35,021 bases of DNA from an uncultured Christensenella sp. (GTDB taxonomy: Bacteria; Bacillota; Clostridia; Christensenellales; UBA1750). Location: NCBI GenBank assembly GCA_948468595.1, contig CAOKIU010000021.1, forward strand, positions 1 to 35,021, given 5' to 3'. Both the position numbers and the translations under genes were made by a program. Shown in pieces: positions 24,668 to 32,137 of the stretch; position 1 is the stretch's first letter, and every line of letters begins with the position of its first letter. The notes under the pieces are model-generated. The model had not been told where the DNA came from and ran no database searches. It was given only the letters and a program-made list of their open reading frames with translations.

Positions 24668-25210
24668 TCAGACGAGGATGCCGCCGAAATAGGTGACGGT
24701 GTTCTGGCCGTTGACGTAGCGCAGGCCGCACAGGGAGGCCAGGGTGGAGACCTGAATGCCGTAGCTCTCCAGCGAGGGCATGGCGTTGGCAGGGCTTGCG
24801 CACGGCTCGCCGCGGCGGGCGGCGCACTCCTGGCAGTATTCGCAGCCGCCCGCGCCCAGCAACAGGGGAGCGGGGAAGGCGGCTCTGGCCCGCGAGGCGA
24901 TGCCGCGCGCATCCTGCTTGAACTGCTGCTGGCCCGCCATCATGCCCTCAAAATCAAAGCTGTCCTCCAAGGGGAAGACCTTGTTGTAGACGAGGGCGTA
25001 TTCCCGCTGTTTCGCGCGGGCGATCAAGGCGTCTATCTCGCCCACCAGCGGCGGGCACATCCAGTTTTTGCCGTAATTGCCGCATACGTTCTTGGCGCAG
25101 GCCTGCCTAAGCTCCGGGCAGAAGGGAATCTGCTCCACGGGCAGGATGCCGAAGTTCACCGAAAAATCCGCCGCCAAGGATTGCGCAAAGGAAGTCAGCT
25201 CGTTTCTCAT
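24668..25210 (-). CDS. DUF2284 cysteine-rich putative metal-binding protein
   Basis: 180 aa with ten cysteines, most in two clusters: PFCPELRQACAKNVCG followed by NWMCPP near residues 30-55, and CEYCQECAARRGEPC near 123-137. The spacing suggests iron-sulphur or other metal sites and matches DUF2284 proteins, which often sit beside corrinoid methyltransferase genes. It starts 72 nt after the corrinoid-protein stop, past a strong hairpin with T6, so it is probably expressed by partial read-through. The SD is weak (AGAAAGG, 10 nt from the ATG). A redox or maturation role in the corrinoid system is inference. Confidence 0.85.
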   Translation of the reverse strand: MRNELTSFAQSLAADFSVNFGILPVEQIPFCPELRQACAKNVCGNYGKNWMCPPLVGEIDALIARAKQREYALVYNKVFPLEDSFDFEGMMAGQQQFKQDARGIASRARAAFPAPLLLGAGGCEYCQECAARRGEPCASPANAMPSLESYGIQVSTLASLCGLRYVNGQNTVTYFGGILV

Positions 25211-25230
25211 AGGGTTACGCCTTTCTCAAG

Positions 25231-25261
25231 AAAAAAGGGCGGGGCGCGCCGCGCCCCGCCC
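25231..25261 (-). terminator. Strong hairpin terminator/attenuator after the corrinoid-protein gene
   Basis: A perfect 11-bp GC-only stem (25237-25247 with 25251-25261, loop GCC) runs into T6 on the minus strand. It separates the corrinoid-protein gene from the DUF2284 gene. Confidence 0.9.
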
Positions 25262-25282
25262 GGAAGCAAGCCGTTCGGATGG

Positions 25283-25912
25283 TCAGGCGACAAACTGCTG
25301 TAGCGCGACCTCCGCGGCGGTGGCGGCGTCGGGCGTATAGATGTCCGCGCCGATGGAATTGCGGAAGGACTCGGTCACAGGGGCGCCGCCGATCATGACC
25401 TTGATGGGCAGGTTCTCCGCCTTGACCAGGTCCACCACGTTTTTCATCTCGCCCATGGTGGTGGTCAGCAGCGCAGAGCAGCAGATGATGCCCGCGTTGT
25501 TTTCCTTGGCCGCGGCGACAAACGCCTCGGGGGAGACGTCGGTGCCAAGGTCCACGACCTTCAGGCCGCGGCCCTCCATCATCATCTTGACCAGGTTTTT
25601 GCCGATGTCATGCAGGTCGCCCTTGACCGTGCCGATGACCACGGTGCCCTTGGACTCCACGCCCTCCTTGACCAGGTAGGGACGCAGAATCGCCACGCCC
25701 GCGTTCATCGCGCGCGCGGCCACCAGCACCTCGGGAACGAAGACCTCGTTGTTCTTAAACTTTTCGCCCACGATGCTCATGCCCGAGAGCAGGCCCTGCT
25801 CCAGGATGTCCTTGGCGTCGATGCCATCGCTCAGCGCCTGATTGACCAGCTCCTTGACCTTGGGCATGCGGCCCTTTTGCAGATAGTCGCAGATCTCGTT
25901 GAGAATAGCCAT
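25283..25912 (-). CDS. Corrinoid (B12-binding) methyl carrier protein, MtaC/MtbC-like
   Basis: 209 aa. An N-terminal four-helix cap (about 1-85; QKGRMPKVKELVNQALSDG, VFVPEVLVAARAM) is followed by a B12-binding Rossmann domain with the base-off cobalamin motif D99-L-H101-D-I-G104. Later come CSALLTTTM and VMIGGAPVT. This is the layout of MtaC/MtbC/MttC corrinoid proteins, which carry the methyl group between a substrate methyltransferase and an acceptor methyltransferase. The gene is 14 nt downstream of the PocR-AraC regulator on the same strand. No riboswitch is seen. Confidence 0.95.
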   Translation of the reverse strand: MAILNEICDYLQKGRMPKVKELVNQALSDGIDAKDILEQGLLSGMSIVGEKFKNNEVFVPEVLVAARAMNAGVAILRPYLVKEGVESKGTVVIGTVKGDLHDIGKNLVKMMMEGRGLKVVDLGTDVSPEAFVAAAKENNAGIICCSALLTTTMGEMKNVVDLVKAENLPIKVMIGGAPVTESFRNSIGADIYTPDAATAAEVALQQFVA

Positions 25913-25926
25913 GGAAAGTGCCCTCC

Positions 25927-27129
25927 TTACGTTTTCTTTCGCATTTCCTTGTATCGCTTGGGGGAAGTGCCGGTAAAGGTCTTAAAGACCTTGGTAAAGT
26001 AGCTCTGGTCGTCAAAACCCACCAGGTTTGCAACGTCGATGAGCTTGACCTGGCTGTCGCACAGCAGCAGCTTGGCCTTTTCAATGCGCACGCGGTTGAT
26101 GTACATGGACATGTTCTCGCCCGTTTCCTCCTTGAAGATGCGGGAGAGGTAGGTCTTGGAAAAGGAGACGTGCGCGGCCACGTCGTCCAGGGTGATCTTA
26201 TGGGGATAGTTCTCGCGGATGTATTCGATGACCTTGTAAACGGTGTCGGAGTGCTTGACAGAGGAATAATCGAAGGAATAGCTGATGAACCGGTGGAGAA
26301 TGCCGGTGATCCACGCGCTGATGTCGTAGATGTTCTTGCAGTTGTTCATCTCCTTGATGCATCCGGTGGAGAACCAGAAGATCTCCTTGGAGTCCGCGCC
26401 CGCCTCGATCGTGGCGCGGGAGAGCAGCGTGAGCAGCTCCACCATGCGGATGCGGATCATCTCAATGTCGTAGTTGGAGATGAGGAAGATTTTGGAAAGC
26501 ACCTCGTTGAGCACCGCCGTTGCCCCCCGCTTGTCGCCGGAAAGGATGCACTGCTGCAAGCGCCTTTCCGCCTCGTAAGGGTAGGGCTCTCCACCCTCGC
26601 GCTGGGCGTAGAGGGATTGGAGCAGGTCCTCCTGCCGGAAGGAGACGCTGCCCATCACCGAGTGCGCCACGCCCGCAGCGTGCTCGGTCAGGGTGGCGAG
26701 GATCTCCGCCGCGTCGCCCACCTTGCGGGTGGATAGGTTGCACAGGCGCCGGACCAGGGCCGCATTTGGAGCGCCCTGGAAGCTATCCAGGGTATCCTCC
26801 ATCTCGCCCATGACGATGGGGCCCAGAACCAGACCGCCTGCCGGCTGACCGGCTTCATCCGAGACGGAGCTGGCCACAAAGGCCAGGCCCGCATGACAAT
26901 AGTAGACGTACTTCCCGCCCCAGCGGTACGCCTCATGGCAGCCATAGGAAAAGGTGTGGCACAGGTTGCAGGCGGGATTGCCGCACGCGGGACAAAAATC
27001 CGGCGCGTCCCCGATAACGCCGGCCACAAGGCGCCCGTTCTCCAGGTCGACGATGCGCAAGGGCACATCCATAAGGCTGGACAGCCGCCTGGCCAGGGCA
27101 ACGAGCTTATCCGTCAATTCGTTGGTCAA
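25927..27129 (-). CDS. PocR-domain AraC family transcriptional regulator
   Basis: 400 aa from the TTG at 27129, which has AGAAGGTGAT directly upstream. The longer GTG start at 27174 is rejected because it falls on the predicted -10 box; this choice remains uncertain. The N-terminal 150 residues are a PocR ligand-binding domain with a cysteine cluster (CPACGNPACNLCHTFSYGC), also seen in corrinoid and propanediol regulators. The C-terminal 100 residues carry the two AraC helix-turn-helix motifs (LDDVAAHVSFSKTYLSRIFK and IDVANLVGFDDQSYFTKVFK). It leads the corrinoid-protein operon and faces the RACo gene, so it probably controls both, sensing a methyl donor or corrinoid-related signal. Confidence 0.88.
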   Translation of the reverse strand: MTNELTDKLVALARRLSSLMDVPLRIVDLENGRLVAGVIGDAPDFCPACGNPACNLCHTFSYGCHEAYRWGGKYVYYCHAGLAFVASSVSDEAGQPAGGLVLGPIVMGEMEDTLDSFQGAPNAALVRRLCNLSTRKVGDAAEILATLTEHAAGVAHSVMGSVSFRQEDLLQSLYAQREGGEPYPYEAERRLQQCILSGDKRGATAVLNEVLSKIFLISNYDIEMIRIRMVELLTLLSRATIEAGADSKEIFWFSTGCIKEMNNCKNIYDISAWITGILHRFISYSFDYSSVKHSDTVYKVIEYIRENYPHKITLDDVAAHVSFSKTYLSRIFKEETGENMSMYINRVRIEKAKLLLCDSQVKLIDVANLVGFDDQSYFTKVFKTFTGTSPKRYKEMRKKT

Positions 27130-27172
27130 ATCATCACCTTCTCTGCTATTGTAATGCGCCGGGTGCGTTTTC

Positions 27173-27200
27173 ACTATAACAATCCTGAGTTTTTTGGTAA
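27173..27200 (-). promoter_or_regulatory. Probable promoter of the PocR regulator-corrinoid operon
   Basis: Minus-strand TTACCA (27195-27200), a 16-bp spacer and TATAGT (27173-27178). The -10 overlaps the upstream GTG, supporting the TTG start at 27129. Confidence 0.45.
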
Positions 27201-27223
27201 TATATTCGCAAGATTTTTATAAA
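27194..27223 (+). promoter_or_regulatory. Probable divergent promoter of the RACo-like gene
   Basis: TTGGTA (27194-27199), an 18-bp spacer and TATAAA (27218-27223). Its -35 box overlaps that of the minus-strand promoter, so one regulator could switch both. Confidence 0.4.
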
Positions 27224-27315
27224 AGGAAACCCTGCACGGCCCCAAACAGCGCAGGAAATTACAAGAAAAAAGCGCCGCAAATCGGTAGGATAGTAGGGGA
27301 AGAGGAGTGAGCGGA

Positions 27316-28869
27316 ATGAAGATACTGGTGCGTCAAGGCGAGAGATGCGTTGTGGTCCCGGCAGAAGGGAGAATGCTGCTCAGCGAGGCGATTCGCCTGG
27401 CGGGCATTCCCCACGACATGCCCTGCGGCGGGAGCGGGCGCTGCGGCAAGTGCCGCGTGCGCGTTTCGGGCGCGGTCAGCGCGCTTTCGGCGCGGGAGCG
27501 CGGCTTGCTTGCGGGGGCGAACCCAGGGGAGCGCCTCTCCTGCCTTGCCTGGGCTGAGGGAGATTGCGCGGTGGAGGTGCGTTCGGAGGGCATGGACGCG
27601 GTGACGGCCGGCCAGATGCCCCGCCTGACGGATGAGCCCATGGGAAGCAACCTGGGCGCGGCGGTGGATATCGGCACCACGACCGTGGCGGTCTATCTTT
27701 ACGACTTTGCCGCGGGCGCGCTCCTTGCGCAGGAAACCTTCAAAAACCCCCAGGGGATCTACGGCGCGGACGTCATCTCGCGCATCCAGGCGGAGATGGA
27801 CGGGCAGGGGGAGCACATGCAGCGCCTGATTGCCGGGAGCATCGAGCGGACGCTGATGGCGATGCTGGAGGCGGCGGGCAGGAGCGCGGGCGAGGTGGAT
27901 GCGATGGTGGTCACCGGCAACGCCACCATGCTCAGCCTCCTGGCGCGCGTATCCTGCGCGCCGCTCTCCCACGCGCCCTTTGCGCTGGAGGAGTTCTTTG
28001 GCCGCAGCCTGCGCGCGGAGGAGGTGGGGTTCTCCGCCCTTAGCTGCGCGGTGTACCTGCCGCGCGCGGTCTCCGCGTTTGTGGGCAGCGACATCACCTG
28101 CGCCATGCTCTCCTCGGACTTTTCCGCGTTGGAAGGCCCGGCGATCCTTTGCGATATTGGCACCAACGGCGAAATGGCCATCGTCCGGGACGGCGCGCGC
28201 TTTGCCTGCTCCACGGCGGCGGGGCCGGCCTTTGAGGGCGCGGGCATCGCCTTTGGGTCGGTGGCCAAGGCGGGCGCCATCGACAGGGTTTGGCTGGAGG
28301 ACGGCCGCGTGCGCTGCACCACGCTGCACGGCGCGCCGGCGGTGGGCCTTTGCGGTTCGGGGCTGATCGACGCGGTGGCCGCCTTCCTTGACGCGGGGCT
28401 GATCGATGAGACGGGGCTGATCGACGAGGAGAACGAGGCCGGGGCCGGCTGCCTTTGCCAATACGAGGATCAGCCCGCCCTGCGCCTGGGGGAGAGCGGC
28501 GTGCTGCTCACCCAGAAGGATGTGCGCGCTGTGCAGCTGGCCAAATCCGCCGTCTGTTCGGGATTGGAGAGCCTGATGCAGGCGACCGGCACCCGGCCGG
28601 AGGAGGTGCGCGCGCTGCTCATCGCGGGCGGGTTCGGCGCCTTTCTGGATAGGAAGAGCGCGGCCAGGATCGGGCTGATTCCGCGCGCGCTGGCGGACAA
28701 GGCCAGCGCGGTGGGCAACGCCGCGGGCATGGGCGCGCTCAAGCTGCTGCTGGGGAAGGAATACGAGAAGGAGAGCGTGCTGCTGGCGTCGAATACACAG
28801 GTGTTGGACCTGTCCACAAGCCCCTATTTCATGGAGAGGTATGTGGAAAATATGATGTTTGAGGGATGA
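27316..28869 (+). CDS. RACo-like corrinoid activation protein (2Fe-2S + DUF4445/ASKHA)
   Basis: 517 aa from the ATG at 27316, 9 nt after GAGGAG; the GTG at 27307 touches the SD and is rejected. Residues 1-90 form a plant-type ferredoxin with cysteines at 37, 43, 46 and 76 (Cx5Cx2CxnC). From about 113 comes the ASKHA ATPase-like domain with AAVDIGTTTVAVY (phosphate loop) and later DIGTNGEMAI and IAGGFGAFL. This is the RACo family: it uses ATP to drive electron transfer that returns inactive Co(II) corrinoid to Co(I). It faces the corrinoid protein operon, which is almost certainly its client. Confidence 0.92.
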   Translation: MKILVRQGERCVVVPAEGRMLLSEAIRLAGIPHDMPCGGSGRCGKCRVRVSGAVSALSARERGLLAGANPGERLSCLAWAEGDCAVEVRSEGMDAVTAGQMPRLTDEPMGSNLGAAVDIGTTTVAVYLYDFAAGALLAQETFKNPQGIYGADVISRIQAEMDGQGEHMQRLIAGSIERTLMAMLEAAGRSAGEVDAMVVTGNATMLSLLARVSCAPLSHAPFALEEFFGRSLRAEEVGFSALSCAVYLPRAVSAFVGSDITCAMLSSDFSALEGPAILCDIGTNGEMAIVRDGARFACSTAAGPAFEGAGIAFGSVAKAGAIDRVWLEDGRVRCTTLHGAPAVGLCGSGLIDAVAAFLDAGLIDETGLIDEENEAGAGCLCQYEDQPALRLGESGVLLTQKDVRAVQLAKSAVCSGLESLMQATGTRPEEVRALLIAGGFGAFLDRKSAARIGLIPRALADKASAVGNAAGMGALKLLLGKEYEKESVLLASNTQVLDLSTSPYFMERYVENMMFEG

Positions 28870-28870
28870 T

Positions 28871-29461
28871 ATGCTTTCGATTCGGCCGATGATGGAGGCG
28901 GAGCTGCCCCAGGTTTACGCGCATGTCGCGCGCGATTTTCCGCCCATTGAGTATCCGCCGCTTTACAAGATGCGGCGGCACGTCGCCTGCCGCGCCGTGG
29001 AGGGGCTTTTGTGCGATGTGGGCGCGCAGCGCGCGGCCTATGCCTTTGTGCTGCGTGCCGACGGCCTGCGGCGCGTCATGCTCTTTCTCTACGCGGTGGA
29101 GCCGGAGCTGCGCGGCAAGGGCGTGGGCAGCGCGTTTCTGGAGGAATTGCTGGGGCGCTACGCGGCGTGCGCGGGGCTATATGCCGAGGTGGAGAAGGCG
29201 GAGCTGGCCGAAGAGGAGGCGGAGCGCCGCGTCCGCCAGCGGCGCATCGCGTTTTACCGGCGCTTGGGGTTCGCGCCGATTGAGGGGCTTTATTACTCCA
29301 TTTATGGGGTGGAGATGCACTTGTTTTACCGGCCGTTGCAGGACCCCGGCATCCCCGGCGCCCAGGAAGCGGTTCGGGACGCGACAGCGCTGTACGAGGG
29401 CATCCTGCTGCCGCACGAGCGGTATAACCTGGACGCGCGGCCGGCAGGACCCAAAGGGTAG
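28871..29461 (+). CDS. GNAT family N-acetyltransferase
   Basis: 196 aa, the ATG being 1 nt after the RACo stop, with GAGGGATGAT as SD overlapping the end of that gene, so translation is coupled. The acetyl-CoA loop is VEPELRGKGVGSAFLEELL and the late FYRRLGFAPIEG motif is typical. The C-terminal 40 residues extend past the standard domain. Coupling to the corrinoid activator is odd for a GNAT protein; the target is unknown. Confidence 0.85.
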   Translation: MLSIRPMMEAELPQVYAHVARDFPPIEYPPLYKMRRHVACRAVEGLLCDVGAQRAAYAFVLRADGLRRVMLFLYAVEPELRGKGVGSAFLEELLGRYAACAGLYAEVEKAELAEEEAERRVRQRRIAFYRRLGFAPIEGLYYSIYGVEMHLFYRPLQDPGIPGAQEAVRDATALYEGILLPHERYNLDARPAGPKG

Positions 29462-29486
29462 GGCGCCGCCGCACAGGGAACATACA

Positions 29487-30242
29487 TCAGACGGGAAAGA
29501 GAATCTCATGCTTTTGCGCGGCTTGGACAAAGCCGCTTTTTTTGTACATTTCCTGCGCCGTATCCGCGTCGTCGGTGATGAGGTAGACGGTGTGCGCGCC
29601 GCGATCCTCGGCCCGGCGCACGAGCTGGGCGAGCATGGCGGAGCCGAACCCCCGGCGCTGGTAAGCCGGGGCCACGTCAAAGTCCTCGATCTTGGCCACG
29701 CCCTCATGCAGGAAGAGATCGCACATGCCCACGACGCGCCCGGCGTGATAACAGAGAAAATGCGTCACCTCCCCGGACAGATAGGCACTGCGGCGGCGCG
29801 CGAACCTGCGGCGGAGGAAGTCCTCCCCAAAGGCCGCGCCGTTTACCATCACGTCAAAGGAGAGCGCTTCGCCCCGCATGGCGGGCGTCATGGGCACCGC
29901 GGCGCAGTTCCCGACGCTGCGGGCGGTCTTTCCCGTATAGAGATAGTAATCGTAAACCGTGCGCACGCAGCCCATGCGCGCAAAGCGCTGGAGCAGGCGC
30001 GTCGAGGGGGCGCGCTCCAACGTGAGGTTGAGATATTGCTCCCCCTCGGCCCGGCGCAGGCGACGCTCCTGGAGGAACAGTGAAAAGAGCGCCTCGTCCG
30101 GCAGCGGCCGCTCAATATACGTCAAGTTGTGGGAGAACATGTCGCGCAGCGCGCTATCCCGCAGACGCACGCCCCAGGGCTGGGGCGTGCAGGTGCAAAA
30201 GGTGGATAGATAGGCAAGTTCAGTCGGATAGAAGTTCTGCAT
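29487..30242 (-). CDS. GNAT family N-acetyltransferase (two-part)
   Basis: 251 aa from the ATG at 30242, preceded by AAGGAGG at short spacing. The frame is open upstream through the repeat array, but that extension is repeat sequence and has no start signal. The C-terminal 110 residues form a GNAT domain with VAPAYQRRGFGSAMLAQLV and MYKKSGFVQA. The N-terminal 130 residues have the looser fold of the paired GNAT-like proteins. It converges with the preceding gene with 25 nt between the stops and no clear terminator. The substrate is unknown. Confidence 0.8.
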   Translation of the reverse strand: MQNFYPTELAYLSTFCTCTPQPWGVRLRDSALRDMFSHNLTYIERPLPDEALFSLFLQERRLRRAEGEQYLNLTLERAPSTRLLQRFARMGCVRTVYDYYLYTGKTARSVGNCAAVPMTPAMRGEALSFDVMVNGAAFGEDFLRRRFARRRSAYLSGEVTHFLCYHAGRVVGMCDLFLHEGVAKIEDFDVAPAYQRRGFGSAMLAQLVRRAEDRGAHTVYLITDDADTAQEMYKKSGFVQAAQKHEILFPV

Positions 30243-30486
30243 GGGCCTCCTTGTCGCACGCCGCGGGTTGGGGCGGCGCGCCGCAAGGATCATTATAGCC
30301 GATGGGAACGCCGGGGCACAAGATACAGGGGATGGGAAATAATGGAAGAAACCCCCTTTTGCGGGTCGGAGTATCCGCTGCCTGCGGCGCGCCCTTGCGG
30401 CGGCTGTAGAGCGCGGCGCGGGAGGACGGCCTGCCAAGGCGCAGGCGCGTGCGCAGGGGGGCCGGACGCGCGCGTCGTCGCCGGGC

Positions 30487-31110
30487 GGAAGATGCTTGGG
30501 AACCGGCGTGGCGCGTGGAACCGTCCCATGCAAGGATGGAGGGCTTCCCGCCCAGCACTTTGCTACCATAGCGCCGCGATCGTAACCAGCGGGCGCGCGA
30601 CAGAGCCCCGGTGTCAAGGGAGTGCGCGCGCCGCCGGGCGGAAGACGCTTGGGAATCGTCCCATGCAAGGATGGAGGGCTTCCCGCCCAGCACTTTGCTA
30701 CCATAGCGCCGCGATCGTAACCAGCGGGCGCGCGACAGAGCCCCGGTGTCAAGGGAGTGCGCGCGCCGCCGGGCGGAAGACGCTTGGGAGTCGTCCCATG
30801 CAAGGATGGAGGGCTTCCCGCTCAGCACTTTGCCGCTATAGCGGCGCGATCGTAACCAGCGGGCGCGCGGCAGAAGGGAATGTGCGCGCTGCTGGGGGGA
30901 AGAGGGCCGGGAACCAGTGCATGGCGCGTGAAATCGATTCAGGCGAGGGAAGAGGCGGCCCCGCCCGGCGCTTTGGCGGTATAGTGCGCGATCACGCCCG
31001 AAAGACATGTGTCAGGGCGCGGCCCCTTGGGGCCGCGCCCTGACGCGCAGAAGCGGTTCGGGAATCGGATTGCGGTGCGTGGAACTGGCTCGGGCAAGGG
31101 AAGGGGCGCG
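30487..31110. repeat. Imperfect tandem repeat array (five units of about 123-153 bp)
   Basis: Units begin with a GGAAG/AGAAG motif at 30487, 30640, 30775, 30898 and 31049. Two consecutive spans of exactly 135 bp are nearly identical (catgcaaggatgga recurs at about 30527, 30662 and 30797). The first and last units carry an extra stretch related to GTGGCGCGTGGAAC that the two middle units lack. The right-hand units have diverged. All units keep a GC-rich core with GCGATCGTAACCAGCG or a decayed form. I know no named family that matches. Confidence 0.85.
31011..31044 (-). terminator. Perfect 16-bp hairpin downstream of the ABC exporter operon
   Basis: Arms 31011-31026 and 31029-31044 are perfect complements with only 2 nt between. 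There is no T tract on either strand, so intrinsic termination is uncertain; it may instead stabilise the 3' end of the exporter transcript or be part of the repeat. Confidence 0.5.
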
Positions 31111-31123
31111 CGTTAGAGCCGAA

Positions 31124-32137
31124 TCAGCCCGGCGCTTCCTCCCGCCAGTTGCGGTACAGCTCCGCGATCACGCCCTCAATGGGCGCGCGGCTGAGCTCCA
31201 CATCCTTGACGCCGGGCAGGCGCGCGATGTTGGACAAAAGCGCGCTGACGGAAACCCTGCCGGGGTCAAAGGCGAAGGTGTGCCGCTCGCCCTGGCTGCC
31301 CAGCAGGGTGCAGCCGGGGAGCGCGGGCGTCGCGCCGCACACCACGGTGACGCGCCGCGGGTCGCCCGCCCGCCTTTGCAGGTCGCCCGGCGCGCCGTCA
31401 AAGGCGATGCGGCCGGCCGAGAGCATGACAATGCGCTGCGCCATCTCCGTAAGGTCGTCCAGATCGTGACTGGTGACCAGAATCGTGGTGCCCTGCTCGC
31501 GATTGAGGTACTTGAGAAAGTCGATCATGCGCCGCTTGGCCAGCACGTCCAGCCCCAACGTGGGCTCGTCCAGCAGAATGAACTGCGGCCGGTGCATCAG
31601 CATCATGCCCAGGTCCGCGCGCATCCGCTGGCCCAGCGAGAGCTCGCGCACAAAGGTATGCAAAAAGTGCTTGAGGTCGAGCATTTCGCAGGCCAGCGCG
31701 AATTGCTCCTGATAGGTGCGCTCGTCGATCTCCCACACGGCTTTCTTCCATGTAAAGGAGGAGAGCACCGGGTGATCCCACCAGAGCTCCGTCCGGTTGC
31801 CGAACAGCACGCCGATCTGCCGCATCAGCGGGATGCGCTGGCGCAGCGGGTCCAGGCCGCAGGTGCGCACGCGCCCGCTGTCCGCGCCGATCATGCCGCA
31901 CAGGAGCTTGAAGGTGGTGGACTTGCCCGCGCCGTTGGGACCGGCGTAGGCCACGAACTCTCCCCGCCGGATGGTCAGGTCCACCTCCTTGAGCGCGTCA
32001 ACCGTCTTATGGCGGGGATGGAGGAGGTTGGCAAGCACGTTGTCGCCGTTCTGTTTCTGGCGGAACCGCTTGCTCACTTGGGTCATCTCAACTGCGGTGT
32101 CCCATGGCTTTGTATCGTGAAGAGCCGCGTTTGGCAT
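31124..32137 (-). CDS. ABC transporter ATPase, ABC-2 exporter type
   Basis: 337 aa. Walker A GPNGAGKST (about 66-74), signature LSLGQ (about 166-170), Walker B FILLDE (about 186-191) and the H-loop in TSHDLDD are all intact, so it should be active. A C-terminal extension of about 90 residues follows the standard domain, as in ATPases that pair with PF06182 permeases. The start at 32137 has AGAAAGGA 9 nt upstream and lies 50 nt inside the permease gene, an unusually long overlap. It powers export through the two permeases next to it; the cargo is unknown. Confidence 0.92.
   Translation of the reverse strand: MPNAALHDTKPWDTAVEMTQVSKRFRQKQNGDNVLANLLHPRHKTVDALKEVDLTIRRGEFVAYAGPNGAGKSTTFKLLCGMIGADSGRVRTCGLDPLRQRIPLMRQIGVLFGNRTELWWDHPVLSSFTWKKAVWEIDERTYQEQFALACEMLDLKHFLHTFVRELSLGQRMRADLGMMLMHRPQFILLDEPTLGLDVLAKRRMIDFLKYLNREQGTTILVTSHDLDDLTEMAQRIVMLSAGRIAFDGAPGDLQRRAGDPRRVTVVCGATPALPGCTLLGSQGERHTFAFDPGRVSVSALLSNIARLPGVKDVELSRAPIEGVIAELYRNWREEAPG

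Larger units (their letters stand above)
30243..31123. other. 881-nt gene-free region filled by repeats
   Basis: Open frames run through on both strands because GC-rich repeats with a 135-bp (45-codon) spacing rarely create stops; none has an SD or recognisable protein features. The region holds the repeat array and one strong hairpin described separately. Confidence 0.7.

Noticed and set aside
27259..28461. 400-codon minus-strand frame opposite the RACo-like gene
   Set aside because: Same shadow pattern; the plus-strand protein has clear ferredoxin and ASKHA motifs.
23757..28870. Cobalamin riboswitch in the corrinoid locus
   Set aside because: Leaders ahead of the corrinoid, RACo and UroD genes are short and show no B12-box-like sequence or pseudoknot-forming stretch that I could find.
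30342..31043. 233-codon frame through the repeats, and the upstream extension of the GNAT frame to 30803
   Set aside because: A 135-bp period is a multiple of three, so any open frame repeats; no SD or plausible protein features are present, and the GNAT start at 30242 has its own SD.
30487..31110. CRISPR array
   Set aside because: Units are over 120 bp, adjoin each other with no unique spacers, and no cas genes are present.
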